Shown: piece after piece, positions 35,196 to 44,640 of the stretch
Layout: each line of letters starts with the position of its first letter
How positions within the stretch are numbered: position 1 is the stretch's first letter
Assembly: GCA_947494715.1 (NCBI GenBank)
Contig: CANLWG010000004.1
Location: 186,001-250,000, forward strand
DNA from: an uncultured Flavobacteriaceae bacterium
Lineage (GTDB): Bacteria > Bacteroidota > Bacteroidia > Flavobacteriales > Flavobacteriaceae
Length of the DNA stretch: 64,000 bases
Direction of reading: 5' to 3'
Program-made: the position numbers and the translations under genes
The notes under the pieces: generated by a model
Seen by the model: the letters and a program-made list of their open reading frames with translations, nothing else
The model's database searches: none
Told to the model about the DNA's origin: nothing

Positions 35196-36310
35196 AGTTT
35201 TTATCAGCCATTCTATTTGTTTTCACACTCTTTCTTACAAATGGGGAAAGTGAATTTCGGGAATCTTTCTCAACTGAAACCTATAATGACATTTTGGACA
35301 AGGCTCCCGAGTATTACCTATTGGAATGGAAAGCAGGTACAAAACTGTCGAAAAGGAAAGCAGGCTTGTTTATTAAGATTGATTCCTTTGATGACCAGGA
35401 AGTTGTGGTTATGGTCAACGAGAACGAAGACCCCGTACTATACGCATCGGACATCTCTACACCAGTATGCGCCGATGGAGAATGTAAATTGATGCACATT
35501 CGCCTATATTGGACCTTGTTGGGTGAATATGCCGGTTTTGATACCTATCCGAAACTTCCACTTACCAAACACGACCATGACGAATTCCGAAAGGAGGATT
35601 ATGAGAAACTTCATAAACTATTGGCCGATGATAAATCCATATTAAAAAGGAGACGACTTGATGAATTGGTGGAAGAACCTGTAATGCGAAATGTAAACGG
35701 TGTAGATGCACTTTCAGGGGCCACCGTAGCCGAAGTAAAGGAATCCGTGGTGTCAGGCGCGCTTTATTCTTGTTATGTAGCCTGGCATTTGACGCATGGT
35801 ACCATTCGGGATGAAATAAAGACACATACCCTTTCAGCTTTGAATGCCAATATGCTCATCGATATGCTTTACAGTACGAATACCGATTATCAACTTTTGG
35901 CCTTGGAAAAAATGGATTCCAGTCAATTTATTGAACATCATTTGCAAATAGTTCAGATTTTCAAAACGGCAGTCCCCCTGGTGCGGAGTATCATAGCTAA
36001 AGACCTGCCAAATAGATTTCTGGACTCACCGGAACTACAAAGACCATTTTGGGAAGCTTTCTCGGAAATAGATATTGGCAGTCGCAGTTTATTGTTGAAG
36101 CATTTGGAAAGTGCTCCGTCATTCGTATCGGATATCATCTCTACCCAGCTTGGGTCAATGACAAAAAATCAAATAATAGTATTTCTAGAGTTTCTTTCAC
36201 CCAAAAAACATTCTCCTAAACTACTTGAGAACTTACATTCTTTTGCCGATTCGGAAAACGAAGCCTACTCTTATTTGGTTGAAAACTATCTCGAAGAACA
36301 TGGACAATAG
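35192..36310 (+). CDS. Exported protein with FMN-binding-domain-like motif and helical C-terminus
   Basis: A 372-residue protein I cannot assign to a named family with certainty. It has a signal peptide (about residues 1-18). Residues 166-180 read RNVNGVDALSGATVA, matching the flavinylation consensus (D-x-x-S-G-A-T) at which ApbE-type transferases attach FMN to Thr, here Thr178. Before it, a block with two Cys (VCADGEC) and LTKHDHDEF is present; the remainder (about 195-372) looks like helical repeats. Coupled by a 4 bp ATGA overlap to the FAD oxidoreductase, it could be an electron-transfer partner. No ApbE gene is in the window. Confidence 0.6.
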   Translation: MKFLSAILFVFTLFLTNGESEFRESFSTETYNDILDKAPEYYLLEWKAGTKLSKRKAGLFIKIDSFDDQEVVVMVNENEDPVLYASDISTPVCADGECKLMHIRLYWTLLGEYAGFDTYPKLPLTKHDHDEFRKEDYEKLHKLLADDKSILKRRRLDELVEEPVMRNVNGVDALSGATVAEVKESVVSGALYSCYVAWHLTHGTIRDEIKTHTLSALNANMLIDMLYSTNTDYQLLALEKMDSSQFIEHHLQIVQIFKTAVPLVRSIIAKDLPNRFLDSPELQRPFWEAFSEIDIGSRSLLLKHLESAPSFVSDIISTQLGSMTKNQIIVFLEFLSPKKHSPKLLENLHSFADSENEAYSYLVENYLEEHGQ

Positions 36311-36495
36311 GATGAAAACCCAAAGAGTTCATGTGCAATCGTTTAACCTATGACCAGAATACAATTGCTAACGAAACCCGAACAACCATTATTTTAACCA
36401 AAAAGAAAGACATTTTGAACTACAACGGTAAAATAAAGCTACCGCCAGTTAATTTTTGCAAATATGGCCCTAGATGAAAGAATTAGTTTTGAACA

Positions 36496-37905
36496 ATGGA
36501 TAGTATAAAAATGAAGAAACCTTTAGTAGTCTTACTTACAATTTGTTTTCATTTCGTATGCCTTGCCCAAGAAAAACCGAATATTATTTTGCTTTTTGCG
36601 GATGATGCCGGTTATGCCGATTTTGGTTTTCAGGGCAGCGAGGAAATGAAGACCCCCAACTTGGATAAACTGGCAAGTCAAGGCGTCAGATTTACACAGG
36701 CCTATGTAACGCATCCTACATGCGGCCCATCCAGAGCTGGATTGATTACGGGAAAATATCAATATCGTTTTGGTTATGAAGAAAATAATGTGCCCACGTA
36801 TATGAGCAAGGTGTCTGCTGTAGACGGCCCCGAAATGGGATTGCCCCTTGAAGAAGTTACAATGGCCAATTATTTAAAGGAACAAGGATATGTTACTGGT
36901 TTTTTTGGTAAATGGCATTTAGGCGGAGCAGATAGGTTTCATCCTACAAAACGTGGCTTTGACAAATTCTATGGATTTCGGGGTGGGGCACGGAGTTATT
37001 TCGAATATACGGAAAGTCCAAAAGAACCTTTGAATAAAATGGAGCGGGGTTTTGGGAATTTCGAGGAACATGATGGGTATTTAACAGATGCTCTAGCCCA
37101 GGAAGCTTCAGGGTTCATCGTAACAAGTGAAAAGGAGAAAAAACCATTTTTCGCCTTTCTTTCCTTCAATGCCGTCCACATGCCAATGGATGCCAAGGCG
37201 GAAGACCTGGACCAATTTCCTCACTTAACGGGGAAACGAAAAATAGTGGCCGCAATGACCTTGGCATTGGATCGGGCGGTTGGGACGGTCTTGGATAAAC
37301 TGACGGAATTGGGTATAGATGAAAACACAATAGTAGTATTTACCAATGACAATGGAGGCCCAACAGACGCCAATGCCTCTAGCAACCATCCTCTAAGTGG
37401 TATTAAGGCTACCCATCTGGAGGGCGGAATTCGGGTGCCATTTCTTATGAAGTACCCCAGCACGTTAAAACCGGGGACGGTTTATAAAAAACCCATTAGC
37501 ACCTTTGATCTATTGCCCACTTTTTATACCGCGGCCGGGGGCAGTACAAAAAAAATGAAGGATATAGACGGGGTTGATTTGGTTCCGTATGTTACCGGAG
37601 CAATTCAGGAGCGACCACATGAAACCCTCTTTTGGAAGCGGGATGCAAGGGCCGCAATGCGGAAAGGGGATTGGAAGCTAATTCGTTTTCCCGATCGTCC
37701 TGCAGAACTCTTTTACCTACCCGATGACGAAAAGGAATTGAACGATTTGGCCGATTCAGAACCGGAAAGATTACGAAAAATGTATAAAGAACTCTTTGCA
37801 TGGGAGACCACCCTGGAACGTCCTAGATGGTTGTTAAAAAAACTATATGAACAAAGGGATGTTGAACGTATGGATGCTTTTTGGCATAAAAAAGAATCCG
37901 AATAA
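36496..37905 (+). CDS. Sulfatase D, formylglycine-dependent (S1 family, arylsulfatase-like)
   Basis: A 469-residue type I sulfatase with signal peptide (about residues 1-24; an ATG five codons downstream is an equal start). Metal-binding FADDAGY at 34-40, signature C-G-P-S-R at 76-80 (Cys76 as expected formylglycine), GKWHLGG near 139 and FTNDNGG for the later metal site. The block [10 protein letters not shown] and [12 protein letters not shown] is typical of arylsulfatase A/B-like subfamilies known from carrageenan and other algal loci. It lies 24 bp before GH127, so a shared substrate is likely. Exact subfamily is not resolved by eye. Confidence 0.92.
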   Translation: MDSIKMKKPLVVLLTICFHFVCLAQEKPNIILLFADDAGYADFGFQGSEEMKTPNLDKLASQGVRFTQAYVTHPTCGPSRAGLITGKYQYRFGYEENNVPTYMSKVSAVDGPEMGLPLEEVTMANYLKEQGYVTGFFGKWHLGGADRFHPTKRGFDKFYGFRGGARSYFEYTESPKEPLNKMERGFGNFEEHDGYLTDALAQEASGFIVTSEKEKKPFFAFLSFNAVHMPMDAKAEDLDQFPHLTGKRKIVAAMTLALDRAVGTVLDKLTELGIDENTIVVFTNDNGGPTDANASSNHPLSGIKATHLEGGIRVPFLMKYPSTLKPGTVYKKPISTFDLLPTFYTAAGGSTKKMKDIDGVDLVPYVTGAIQERPHETLFWKRDARAAMRKGDWKLIRFPDRPAELFYLPDDEKELNDLADSEPERLRKMYKELFAWETTLERPRWLLKKLYEQRDVERMDAFWHKKESE

Positions 37906-37929
37906 CACTCAAAATAGTCCAAACCTAAA

Positions 37930-40014
37930 ATGAACAAAGTACTTGTCGCCCTCGGAAGTTTTGCCGTGTTTATTGGTTGTGGAACGGACGTGGAAAATAC
38001 TGAAAAAAAGGAAAAATCGGAATCTGATAATAGAACCATTGCCATGCTAAAGGATAATAATCGAGGTATTATTAACAATACGAATAGCCCCCACGTAAAA
38101 TTAAAAAGTATCGATATAGGCGATTGTCAATGGACCGAGGGTTTCTGGGCGGACAAGTGGCGAACGGCCGAGAAAGTGATGATACCTTATATGGGTACAC
38201 TTTTAAAAGGTGACATCGGTCATGGCTATAACAACTTTAAAATTGCCGCAGGCCTTAAAGAAGGTGAGCATCAGGGTTTTTGGTGGCACGATGGGGATTT
38301 CTATAAATGGATGGAGGCCAGCGTGTACATCTATGCCATCAACAAAGATGAGCAGATTATCAATGAACTGGATGAGATTATTGAAGTAATCGGAATGGCC
38401 CAGCAAGAGGATGGATATTTATCGACACCGATTATCATTCGCGATGATATCAAACCCTTTTCCAATAGGCGGTACCATGAATTGTACAATAGTGGTCATT
38501 TGCTAACGAGTGCTTGCATACACCATCGTGTAACGGGGAAAACCAACTTTTTGGACATTGCCATTAAACACGCCAATTATTTATATGACCTTTTTACCCC
38601 TGTACCGGACCATCTGAAGAGATTTGGATTTAACCAGACACAGATTATGGGTTTGGTAGAGTTGTACCGGACCACCAAGGACAAGAGATACCTTGCTTTG
38701 GCAGAGCAGTTCATCAATTTACGCGGCACTTATAAAATAGATGATGATGAGACCACAAAGGGTTATCCCATTGGGGATATGGTCCAGGAACGGGTTCCGT
38801 TACGTGAAGAAACCGAGGCGGTCGGTCATGCCGTACTGGCCTTGTATTATTATGCCGGGGCGGCAGATGTATATGCAGAAACCGGTGAAAAGGCCTTGCT
38901 GGATGCCCTTGACCGCCTTTGGGAAAATGTGACCCATAAAAAAATGTATGTTACAGGAGCAGTTGGTCAAACCCACTACGGAAGGTCATCCCGATTGGAT
39001 AAAATAGAAGAGGGGTTTATAGATGAATATATGATGCCCAATATGACCGCCTATAATGAAACCTGTGCCAACATCTGCAATTCCATGTTCAACTATCGTA
39101 TGTTGACCTTGAGGGGGGATTCAAAACATGGCGATATTATGGAGTTGGTGCTGCATAATAGCGGACTTTCCGGAATTAGTATTGAAGGCAAGGACTATTA
39201 TTATTCCAATCCACTTCGAAAAATAGATGAAGCGTTGGATTATGAGAATATGAACGTGGAATTTCCGAAACGCCAGCCCTATCTAAAATGCTTTTGTTGC
39301 CCTCCCAACTTGGTACGGACCATTGCCAAATCCCCAGGTTGGGCCTATAGCAAGTCAGAAAATGGCATTGCCGTAAATCTCTATGGAGGAAATAAACTGG
39401 AGACCACTTTACTGGACGGCTCTGAAATCAAGCTTTCACAAAAAAGTGATTATCCCTGGGATGGAGCAGTCCAAATTACCATTGAAGAAAGTAAATCCGA
39501 ACCTTTTGAGATACTCCTGAGAATTCCTGCATGGGCTAAAGGAAGTAAAGTAACCGTAAATGGTCAAGCGGTTGATAATATAACCGCCGGAAGTTTTGTC
39601 CGGATAGAGCGGAAGTGGTCAGAAGGCGATGTAATTTCATTGGAAATGCCCATGGAAGTGAAATTCATTGAAGGGCACCCAAGAATTGAAGAGATACGCA
39701 ATCAAGTGGCCATTAAGCGAGGACCTGTTGTATACTGTCTGGAGTCGCCGGATCTTCCTAAAGAAACAAATATTACGGATGTCTATATTTCTGGAAGTAA
39801 AGAACTTAAGCCAAAATTCCAACCAGACCTTTTTGGAGGAGTGACTACCATAGAAACTGAGGTAATGATTCGAAAAGATACCCTGACGGGTATGTACAAT
39901 GAGGTGAGCAAGCCGATACTAGAACCTTTTAAAACCAATTTTATCCCCTACTACGCTTGGAGCAATAGGGGGCAAGGAGAAATGACCGTTTTTATGCCTA
40001 TAATTTGGGACTAA
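37930..40014 (+). CDS. GH127 glycoside hydrolase (candidate alpha-1,3-(3,6-anhydro)-D-galactosidase), lipoprotein
   Basis: A 694-residue GH127 protein with a lipoprotein signal (Cys17 in VFIGC). The zinc/catalytic positions are visible: Glu377 and Cys379 (NETCAN) and Cys456-Cys457 in CFCCPPN, one being the proposed nucleophile. In Bifidobacterium the family is a beta-L-arabinofuranosidase, but in marine flavobacteria GH127 members release 3,6-anhydro-D-galactose from carrageenan oligosaccharides. The adjacent DauBACD-type operon and sulfatases make that the better call here. It is flanked by sulfatase D and a sugar porter. Substrate assignment is by context only. Confidence 0.85.
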   Translation: MNKVLVALGSFAVFIGCGTDVENTEKKEKSESDNRTIAMLKDNNRGIINNTNSPHVKLKSIDIGDCQWTEGFWADKWRTAEKVMIPYMGTLLKGDIGHGYNNFKIAAGLKEGEHQGFWWHDGDFYKWMEASVYIYAINKDEQIINELDEIIEVIGMAQQEDGYLSTPIIIRDDIKPFSNRRYHELYNSGHLLTSACIHHRVTGKTNFLDIAIKHANYLYDLFTPVPDHLKRFGFNQTQIMGLVELYRTTKDKRYLALAEQFINLRGTYKIDDDETTKGYPIGDMVQERVPLREETEAVGHAVLALYYYAGAADVYAETGEKALLDALDRLWENVTHKKMYVTGAVGQTHYGRSSRLDKIEEGFIDEYMMPNMTAYNETCANICNSMFNYRMLTLRGDSKHGDIMELVLHNSGLSGISIEGKDYYYSNPLRKIDEALDYENMNVEFPKRQPYLKCFCCPPNLVRTIAKSPGWAYSKSENGIAVNLYGGNKLETTLLDGSEIKLSQKSDYPWDGAVQITIEESKSEPFEILLRIPAWAKGSKVTVNGQAVDNITAGSFVRIERKWSEGDVISLEMPMEVKFIEGHPRIEEIRNQVAIKRGPVVYCLESPDLPKETNITDVYISGSKELKPKFQPDLFGGVTTIETEVMIRKDTLTGMYNEVSKPILEPFKTNFIPYYAWSNRGQGEMTVFMPIIWD

Positions 40015-40067
40015 AATATCTGTTGCCCATTAAAACCAAAATACAACCAACTAAATTTTAAAGACAC

Positions 40068-41636
40068 ATGGCCAACCATAAAAAAAATGCATTTACCTAT
40101 GCAACTATTGTAGCCATGGGGGGCTTTGTTTTCGGTATTGATGCCGCATTGATTTCCGGAACGGTTAAATTCATCACAGAGGAATTTGTACTTACCGATC
40201 TTCAGCTAGGCACGGTAGTAGGTGCCCCGGCTTTCGGAGTTTTGTTCGCCCTGCTCTTGGTAGGATATGCCTGTAATACATTTGGAAGGAAAAAAGCTTT
40301 ACAAATATCCGCCGCGCTATATCTTGTTTCTGCAATTTTTTCCTGTTTGGCACCAACTTACGAAACATTGATAGCCGCTCGTTTTTTAGGAGGACTGGCT
40401 TTTAGTTCCATCTCCATGGCCTCCATGTACATTGGGGAAATCGCTCCTCCGCGGTGGCGGGGAAAATTGGTTTCGATGATACAAATCAACATCGTGGTAG
40501 GTTTATCTGCGGCCTACTTTTTGAATTACCTGATTTTGAATCTGGCCAATTCCGATGTATCATGGACCAAAACACTTGGCATGGATGTATATACTTGGCG
40601 GTGGATGCTGGGATCAGAGGTTCTTTTTGCTATGTTGTGGTTGGTGTTCCTATTTTTTATACCGAGAAGCCCTGCCTGGTTGGTATTCATGGATAGAATA
40701 GAAGAGGCAAAGAATACCTTACTCAAGGTAATCCCGGAGAGCGAGGTGCCGGCCCAGATTTCCGAGATGAGGCAAGGTCTTTCCCATGGTACCGAAGATC
40801 GTTCCATTATGGCACAATTAAGGGAGATTTTTGACAAACCTATGCGTATAACGCTCATCATTGCAATGACCATAGCCATAGCCCAACAGGCCACTGGTAT
40901 TAATGCCATTCTATTTTATGCTCCTACAATATTTGAACAATTGGGCCTAGGTACGGACGCAGCTTTTGCCCAAGCCATTTGGATTGGTTTGGTCAGTGTT
41001 GTCTTTACGGTCCTGGGGTTACTTTTAGTTGATAAAATTGGACGTAGACCTATGATAATCGGTGGCATGCTATGGATAATCATAAGTTTGTGTATTTGTT
41101 TCTACGGATTTAAGACGGCAAGTTATTCCTTAAATAAGGAAGCCATTAGCGAAATGGCAGATATTCCCGACTCCGAACGGCTGAATGCCCTTGTAGATGT
41201 CCCGTTTAAAAGCGATATCGATTTCAAACAAGCTCTTATGAAAACCTTAGGTGCAGAAGATGCCCGGAAACACTCAAGTTTGTTACTGCAAAAAGCCGTA
41301 AAGATTGATGCCTTATTAATTTTAATAGGTATCCTAAGTTTTATTGGAGCGTTTCAATTTTCCGTAGGACCTGTAATGTGGGTATTGTTTTCTGAAATAT
41401 TTTCGATATCTATCAGGAGTGTGGCCATTCCATTTTTTACATTGATTACCAGTGCCACGAGCTATTTGGTACAGCAGTTTTTTCCTTGGCAACTGGCCAC
41501 CATGGGGATCAGTGCCACTTTGTTGTTCTATGCCAGTACGGTGGCCATAGGACTGATTATTCTTTTTGTCTACCTAAAGGAAACCAAGAATATGACTATT
41601 GAAGAAGTACAATTGGTTTTAGCACCGAAGTGGTAA
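40068..41636 (+). CDS. MFS sugar porter
   Basis: A 522-residue major facilitator of the sugar porter family with 12 predicted helices. Motifs include FGRKKAL after helix 2, RFLGGLAFSSIS and the MYIGEIAPPRWRGKL segment, QQATGINAILFYAPTIFE, and KIGRRPM. A long loop between helices 9 and 10 (about residues 350-405) is unusual for the family. It imports monosaccharides such as anhydrogalactose or galactose into the cytosol, judging from position between GH127 and sulfatase E. Substrate is not fixed. Confidence 0.88.
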   Translation: MANHKKNAFTYATIVAMGGFVFGIDAALISGTVKFITEEFVLTDLQLGTVVGAPAFGVLFALLLVGYACNTFGRKKALQISAALYLVSAIFSCLAPTYETLIAARFLGGLAFSSISMASMYIGEIAPPRWRGKLVSMIQINIVVGLSAAYFLNYLILNLANSDVSWTKTLGMDVYTWRWMLGSEVLFAMLWLVFLFFIPRSPAWLVFMDRIEEAKNTLLKVIPESEVPAQISEMRQGLSHGTEDRSIMAQLREIFDKPMRITLIIAMTIAIAQQATGINAILFYAPTIFEQLGLGTDAAFAQAIWIGLVSVVFTVLGLLLVDKIGRRPMIIGGMLWIIISLCICFYGFKTASYSLNKEAISEMADIPDSERLNALVDVPFKSDIDFKQALMKTLGAEDARKHSSLLLQKAVKIDALLILIGILSFIGAFQFSVGPVMWVLFSEIFSISIRSVAIPFFTLITSATSYLVQQFFPWQLATMGISATLLFYASTVAIGLIILFVYLKETKNMTIEEVQLVLAPKW

Positions 41637-41661
41637 TGGTTCTTACAAAAATTGTGAACAC

Positions 41662-43311
41662 ATGAAAAAAATTTATGGGTACATCAGTATTTTGATCCTT
41701 ATCCTTTCTTGTCAAGAAGAAAGAAAGGTGGAGAAGGCAACCGTCAAAAAGCCAAATGTTTTGTTTATTGCGGTTGATGACCTACGGCCAGAACTAGGTG
41801 CGTATGGATCTAAAATTGCCATAACCCCAAATCTGGATACCTTGGCGAGCGACGGACTTCTATTTGAAAATGCGTATTGCCAGCAGGCAATTTGCAGTCC
41901 GTCTCGTGCAAGCTTAATGACCGGGGCCCGACCGGAAACTATTGGAGTCATTGAAAACTACACTTATTTCCGTGATGCTAATCCTGATATCGTAACATTA
42001 CCCCAACATTTTAGGAACAACGGATATGAAACCGTTTACGCGGGAAAAATATACCACGGAAAATTTACGGATTCCGCACTTTCATGGAGTCGACAGCCTG
42101 CTGTTGACAAAGTTAAATTTGAAAAACCGAATTATCCAGGGGCCTATGCGCTCAAGGAAAATCAAGAAATTTACAAAAAGAATCAAGCGGATATCCGAGC
42201 TAAATATAACAGTGTAAGTCATTATGCACTGGGTAGGGGACCAGCTTATGAAAGTGCAGATGTCTCGGACCATGCATACATAGATGGGTATCATACCGAA
42301 TTGGCCATGGTTACTCTAAAGGATTTGGTAGAGAATGGTGATAAACCCTTCTTTTTAGGTCTGGGCTTTCGCTTACCGCATCTTGATTGGAATGCGCCAA
42401 AGAAGTATTGGGATTTATACGATAGGGAAAAAATACCCATGGCGGAGCACATGGAAGCACCTAAGGACGGTGCGGCTATGGGTCTGCATGCTTCATTTGA
42501 GCTTCGTGTTCGGCATGGCATTCCTAAGAGTGGACCAATTGACGGTGAATTGGCCAAGACACTTAAGCATGCCTATTTAGCTTCCGTAAGTTATGTGGAC
42601 GCTCAAATCGGAAAAATGATTACTGCCTTGGAGGAAAATGGGGTACGGGATAATACTATCATCATTGTTTGGAGTGACCACGGTTGGCATTTAGGCGATA
42701 TGAGTGTCTGGGGCAAGGCGACCAATTATGAAATCGCCACACGGGTACCCATGATGATATGGACACCGGATATGCCAAAGGGAACTCGGGGCAAAAAAAC
42801 GGATGCCTTGGTGGAACTCATCGATATGTATCCCACTTTATCCGAATTAGCGGGCCTTAAGGCTCCAAGCCATTTAGAAGGGCAAAGTTTTGTACCCTTG
42901 CTCAAAGATCCGGAAAAAGAGTGGAAGAAAGCTGTATTTAGCCAATTTCCAAGTCCGGCACTTCGTGAATGGGCCGCCAATCCCTTGACGGCGGAAATGC
43001 GGGAAACGTATTTTGGCCCTCTAATCGAGGAAGTAGAAGGACGGATTATTAAGCAACAAGGAGATTCTTGGAATCGTAATTTTTTTGAGAATGATTTAAT
43101 GGGGTATTCCATGCGTACCGAACGATATCGCCTTATCGCTTGGAAAGATCGTAAAAAACCCGATGCAAAACCTATTTATGTGGAGCTATATGATCATCAC
43201 TTAGATCCTAAAGAAACAACAAACATAGCCGGGGAAAATCCGGGACTGGTACATCAATTGAATTCCCAAATGGAAGCAGGCTGGATGGGTAACCGGGCTT
43301 ATATGGATTAG
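41662..43311 (+). CDS. Sulfatase E, iduronate-2-sulfatase-like (S1_7-type), lipoprotein
   Basis: A 549-residue type I sulfatase with a lipoprotein signal (LILSC, Cys17). The DDLRPELGAYG segment and C-S-P-S-R at 78-82 match the iduronate-2-sulfatase-like S1_7 group, which includes carrageenan sulfatases. AGKIYHG substitutes for GKWHLG, as in that group, and SDHGWHLGD supplies the later metal ligands. It ends the forward operon starting at 33393. The substrate is presumably a sulfated galactose or anhydrogalactose. The subfamily call is moderate confidence. Confidence 0.92.
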   Translation: MKKIYGYISILILILSCQEERKVEKATVKKPNVLFIAVDDLRPELGAYGSKIAITPNLDTLASDGLLFENAYCQQAICSPSRASLMTGARPETIGVIENYTYFRDANPDIVTLPQHFRNNGYETVYAGKIYHGKFTDSALSWSRQPAVDKVKFEKPNYPGAYALKENQEIYKKNQADIRAKYNSVSHYALGRGPAYESADVSDHAYIDGYHTELAMVTLKDLVENGDKPFFLGLGFRLPHLDWNAPKKYWDLYDREKIPMAEHMEAPKDGAAMGLHASFELRVRHGIPKSGPIDGELAKTLKHAYLASVSYVDAQIGKMITALEENGVRDNTIIIVWSDHGWHLGDMSVWGKATNYEIATRVPMMIWTPDMPKGTRGKKTDALVELIDMYPTLSELAGLKAPSHLEGQSFVPLLKDPEKEWKKAVFSQFPSPALREWAANPLTAEMRETYFGPLIEEVEGRIIKQQGDSWNRNFFENDLMGYSMRTERYRLIAWKDRKKPDAKPIYVELYDHHLDPKETTNIAGENPGLVHQLNSQMEAGWMGNRAYMD

Positions 43312-43462
43312 TATGTTTTAAACTTGGCCATTGTGAAATTGCAGACTAAAAGATAATTTTTCAAGTACACTATTTTATCTTTAGATAGCCTTTGTTTCGA
43401 TTGATTGGGGTAATTTATTATTTTTAGATAGGGTATTTGGGAAATAGTTTAAGTAAAAAATA
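43312..43462 (+). promoter_or_regulatory. AraC-2 upstream region with elements repeated after the gene
   Basis: Contains ACACTATTTTATC at 43367-43379, whose exact reverse complement GATAAAATAGTGT lies at 44441-44453, and TTGATTGGGG at 43401-43410 followed by TAATTTA, repeated as TTGATTGGGGTTAATTTA at 44453-44470. The same pair of elements therefore sits in front of AraC-2 and in front of sulfatase F, with the first one inverted. They are likely regulator sites; the bound protein is unknown. Confidence 0.55.
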
Positions 43463-44347
43463 ATGAAACTTACCTATAAACAAACCGAAAGAAAGCCTGA
43501 AAATTCCTTTCTTGTTCGGCAGGATAGAATGCCGTGTATAGAGCAGGACTGGCATTTTCATAAGGAATTGGAACTTATTTATTTTATAAAAAGTTCTGGT
43601 ACCCGGTATGTCGGAAATTCGATAGGTAATTTTGCACCTGGGGAATTATATCTCATCGGGAGTAATGTCCCCCATCTTTTTAGGAACAATAGGGAGTACT
43701 ATTCGGATATTCTGGAGGATGAGGCAGTTAACCTTGTTGTCATCAAGTTTGAGAGCGAATTTCTGGGGGCGGTTTTTTTGGATTTGGCCGAAACCAAAAA
43801 ACTACATACACTTTTTCAAAAAGCCAATCGGGGATTAAAATTTTCAAAGGCCGTAACACATTTGGTTCACAATTACATATTGGGAATGGTAGGAGATCAA
43901 GGGCTATCTAGAATCGTAGGACTTTTAAAAATACTGGATATACTTTCCATAAGTGAGAATTATGTTCCCTTGTGTTCCGAAGTAATTATCAATAACTATA
44001 ATCAAAATGAAAAAGACCGAATGGCCCGGGTCATTTCGTTTCTAACGGAAAATTTTGATAGAAAAATAGAGTTGGATCAGGTGGCTTCCATAGCCTATAT
44101 GACCCCGAATGCATTCTGCCGATATTTTAAGAAAAGGACGAAGAAATCCTTTACGCAGTACTTGAACGAAATTCGTTTACGGCATGCTTGTAAATTATTG
44201 ATTGAAGGGGAGTTGCAAATTTCTACCATTTGCTATCAATCAGGATTCAATACAATCACCAATTTTAATAGACAATTTAAAACCTTGATGGGGGTAACGC
44301 CTTCCAATTATATGGAAAGGTATAAGAATACCACAGAATTGGTTTGA
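43463..44347 (+). CDS. AraC-family regulator with cupin sensor domain (AraC-2)
   Basis: A 294-residue regulator related to AraC-1. It has a cupin-like N-terminus (DWHFHKELELIYFI at about 29-42, PGELYLIGSNVPH at about 59-71) and a C-terminal double helix-turn-helix with FCRYFKKRTKKSFTQYL and STICYQSGFNTITNFNRQFK. It stands alone between two intergenic regions that share 13- and 10-base elements, consistent with autoregulation plus control of sulfatase F and GntP. Confidence 0.9.
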   Translation: MKLTYKQTERKPENSFLVRQDRMPCIEQDWHFHKELELIYFIKSSGTRYVGNSIGNFAPGELYLIGSNVPHLFRNNREYYSDILEDEAVNLVVIKFESEFLGAVFLDLAETKKLHTLFQKANRGLKFSKAVTHLVHNYILGMVGDQGLSRIVGLLKILDILSISENYVPLCSEVIINNYNQNEKDRMARVISFLTENFDRKIELDQVASIAYMTPNAFCRYFKKRTKKSFTQYLNEIRLRHACKLLIEGELQISTICYQSGFNTITNFNRQFKTLMGVTPSNYMERYKNTTELV

Positions 44348-44640
44348 TTACCCTTTCCAATAGCATAAAACATATCCGCCTTATTCTATTTTTATACTTT
44401 AGCATTCCTGATTTTGGATAGAATTACAGGCCCTACTTGGGATAAAATAGTGTTGATTGGGGTTAATTTAGGTTTAAAATCGGATAAATTGAATGTGTAG
44501 GTTTAAGGCGTTTCAATTTGAAGTATTTCAAAATTTGGTTATGGACTATTGAGGCGGGTTTCAACCCTAAAAAAGAAATCGAAACTATTGATCAAGTAGA
44601 ATAACCCATATAAATAATATAGGTAATAAAAGATATCACC
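44348..44640 (+). promoter_or_regulatory. Upstream region of sulfatase F with candidate operator
   Basis: Non-coding 293 bp. The combined element GATAAAATAGTGTTGATTGGGG-TTAATTTA spans 44441-44470 and repeats the parts found upstream of AraC-2. It contains GGGGTTAATT (44459-44468), also present upstream of the FAD oxidoreductase. No terminator hairpin is obvious after AraC-2. The element sits about 170 bp before the sulfatase start, far enough for an activator site. Confidence 0.5.
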
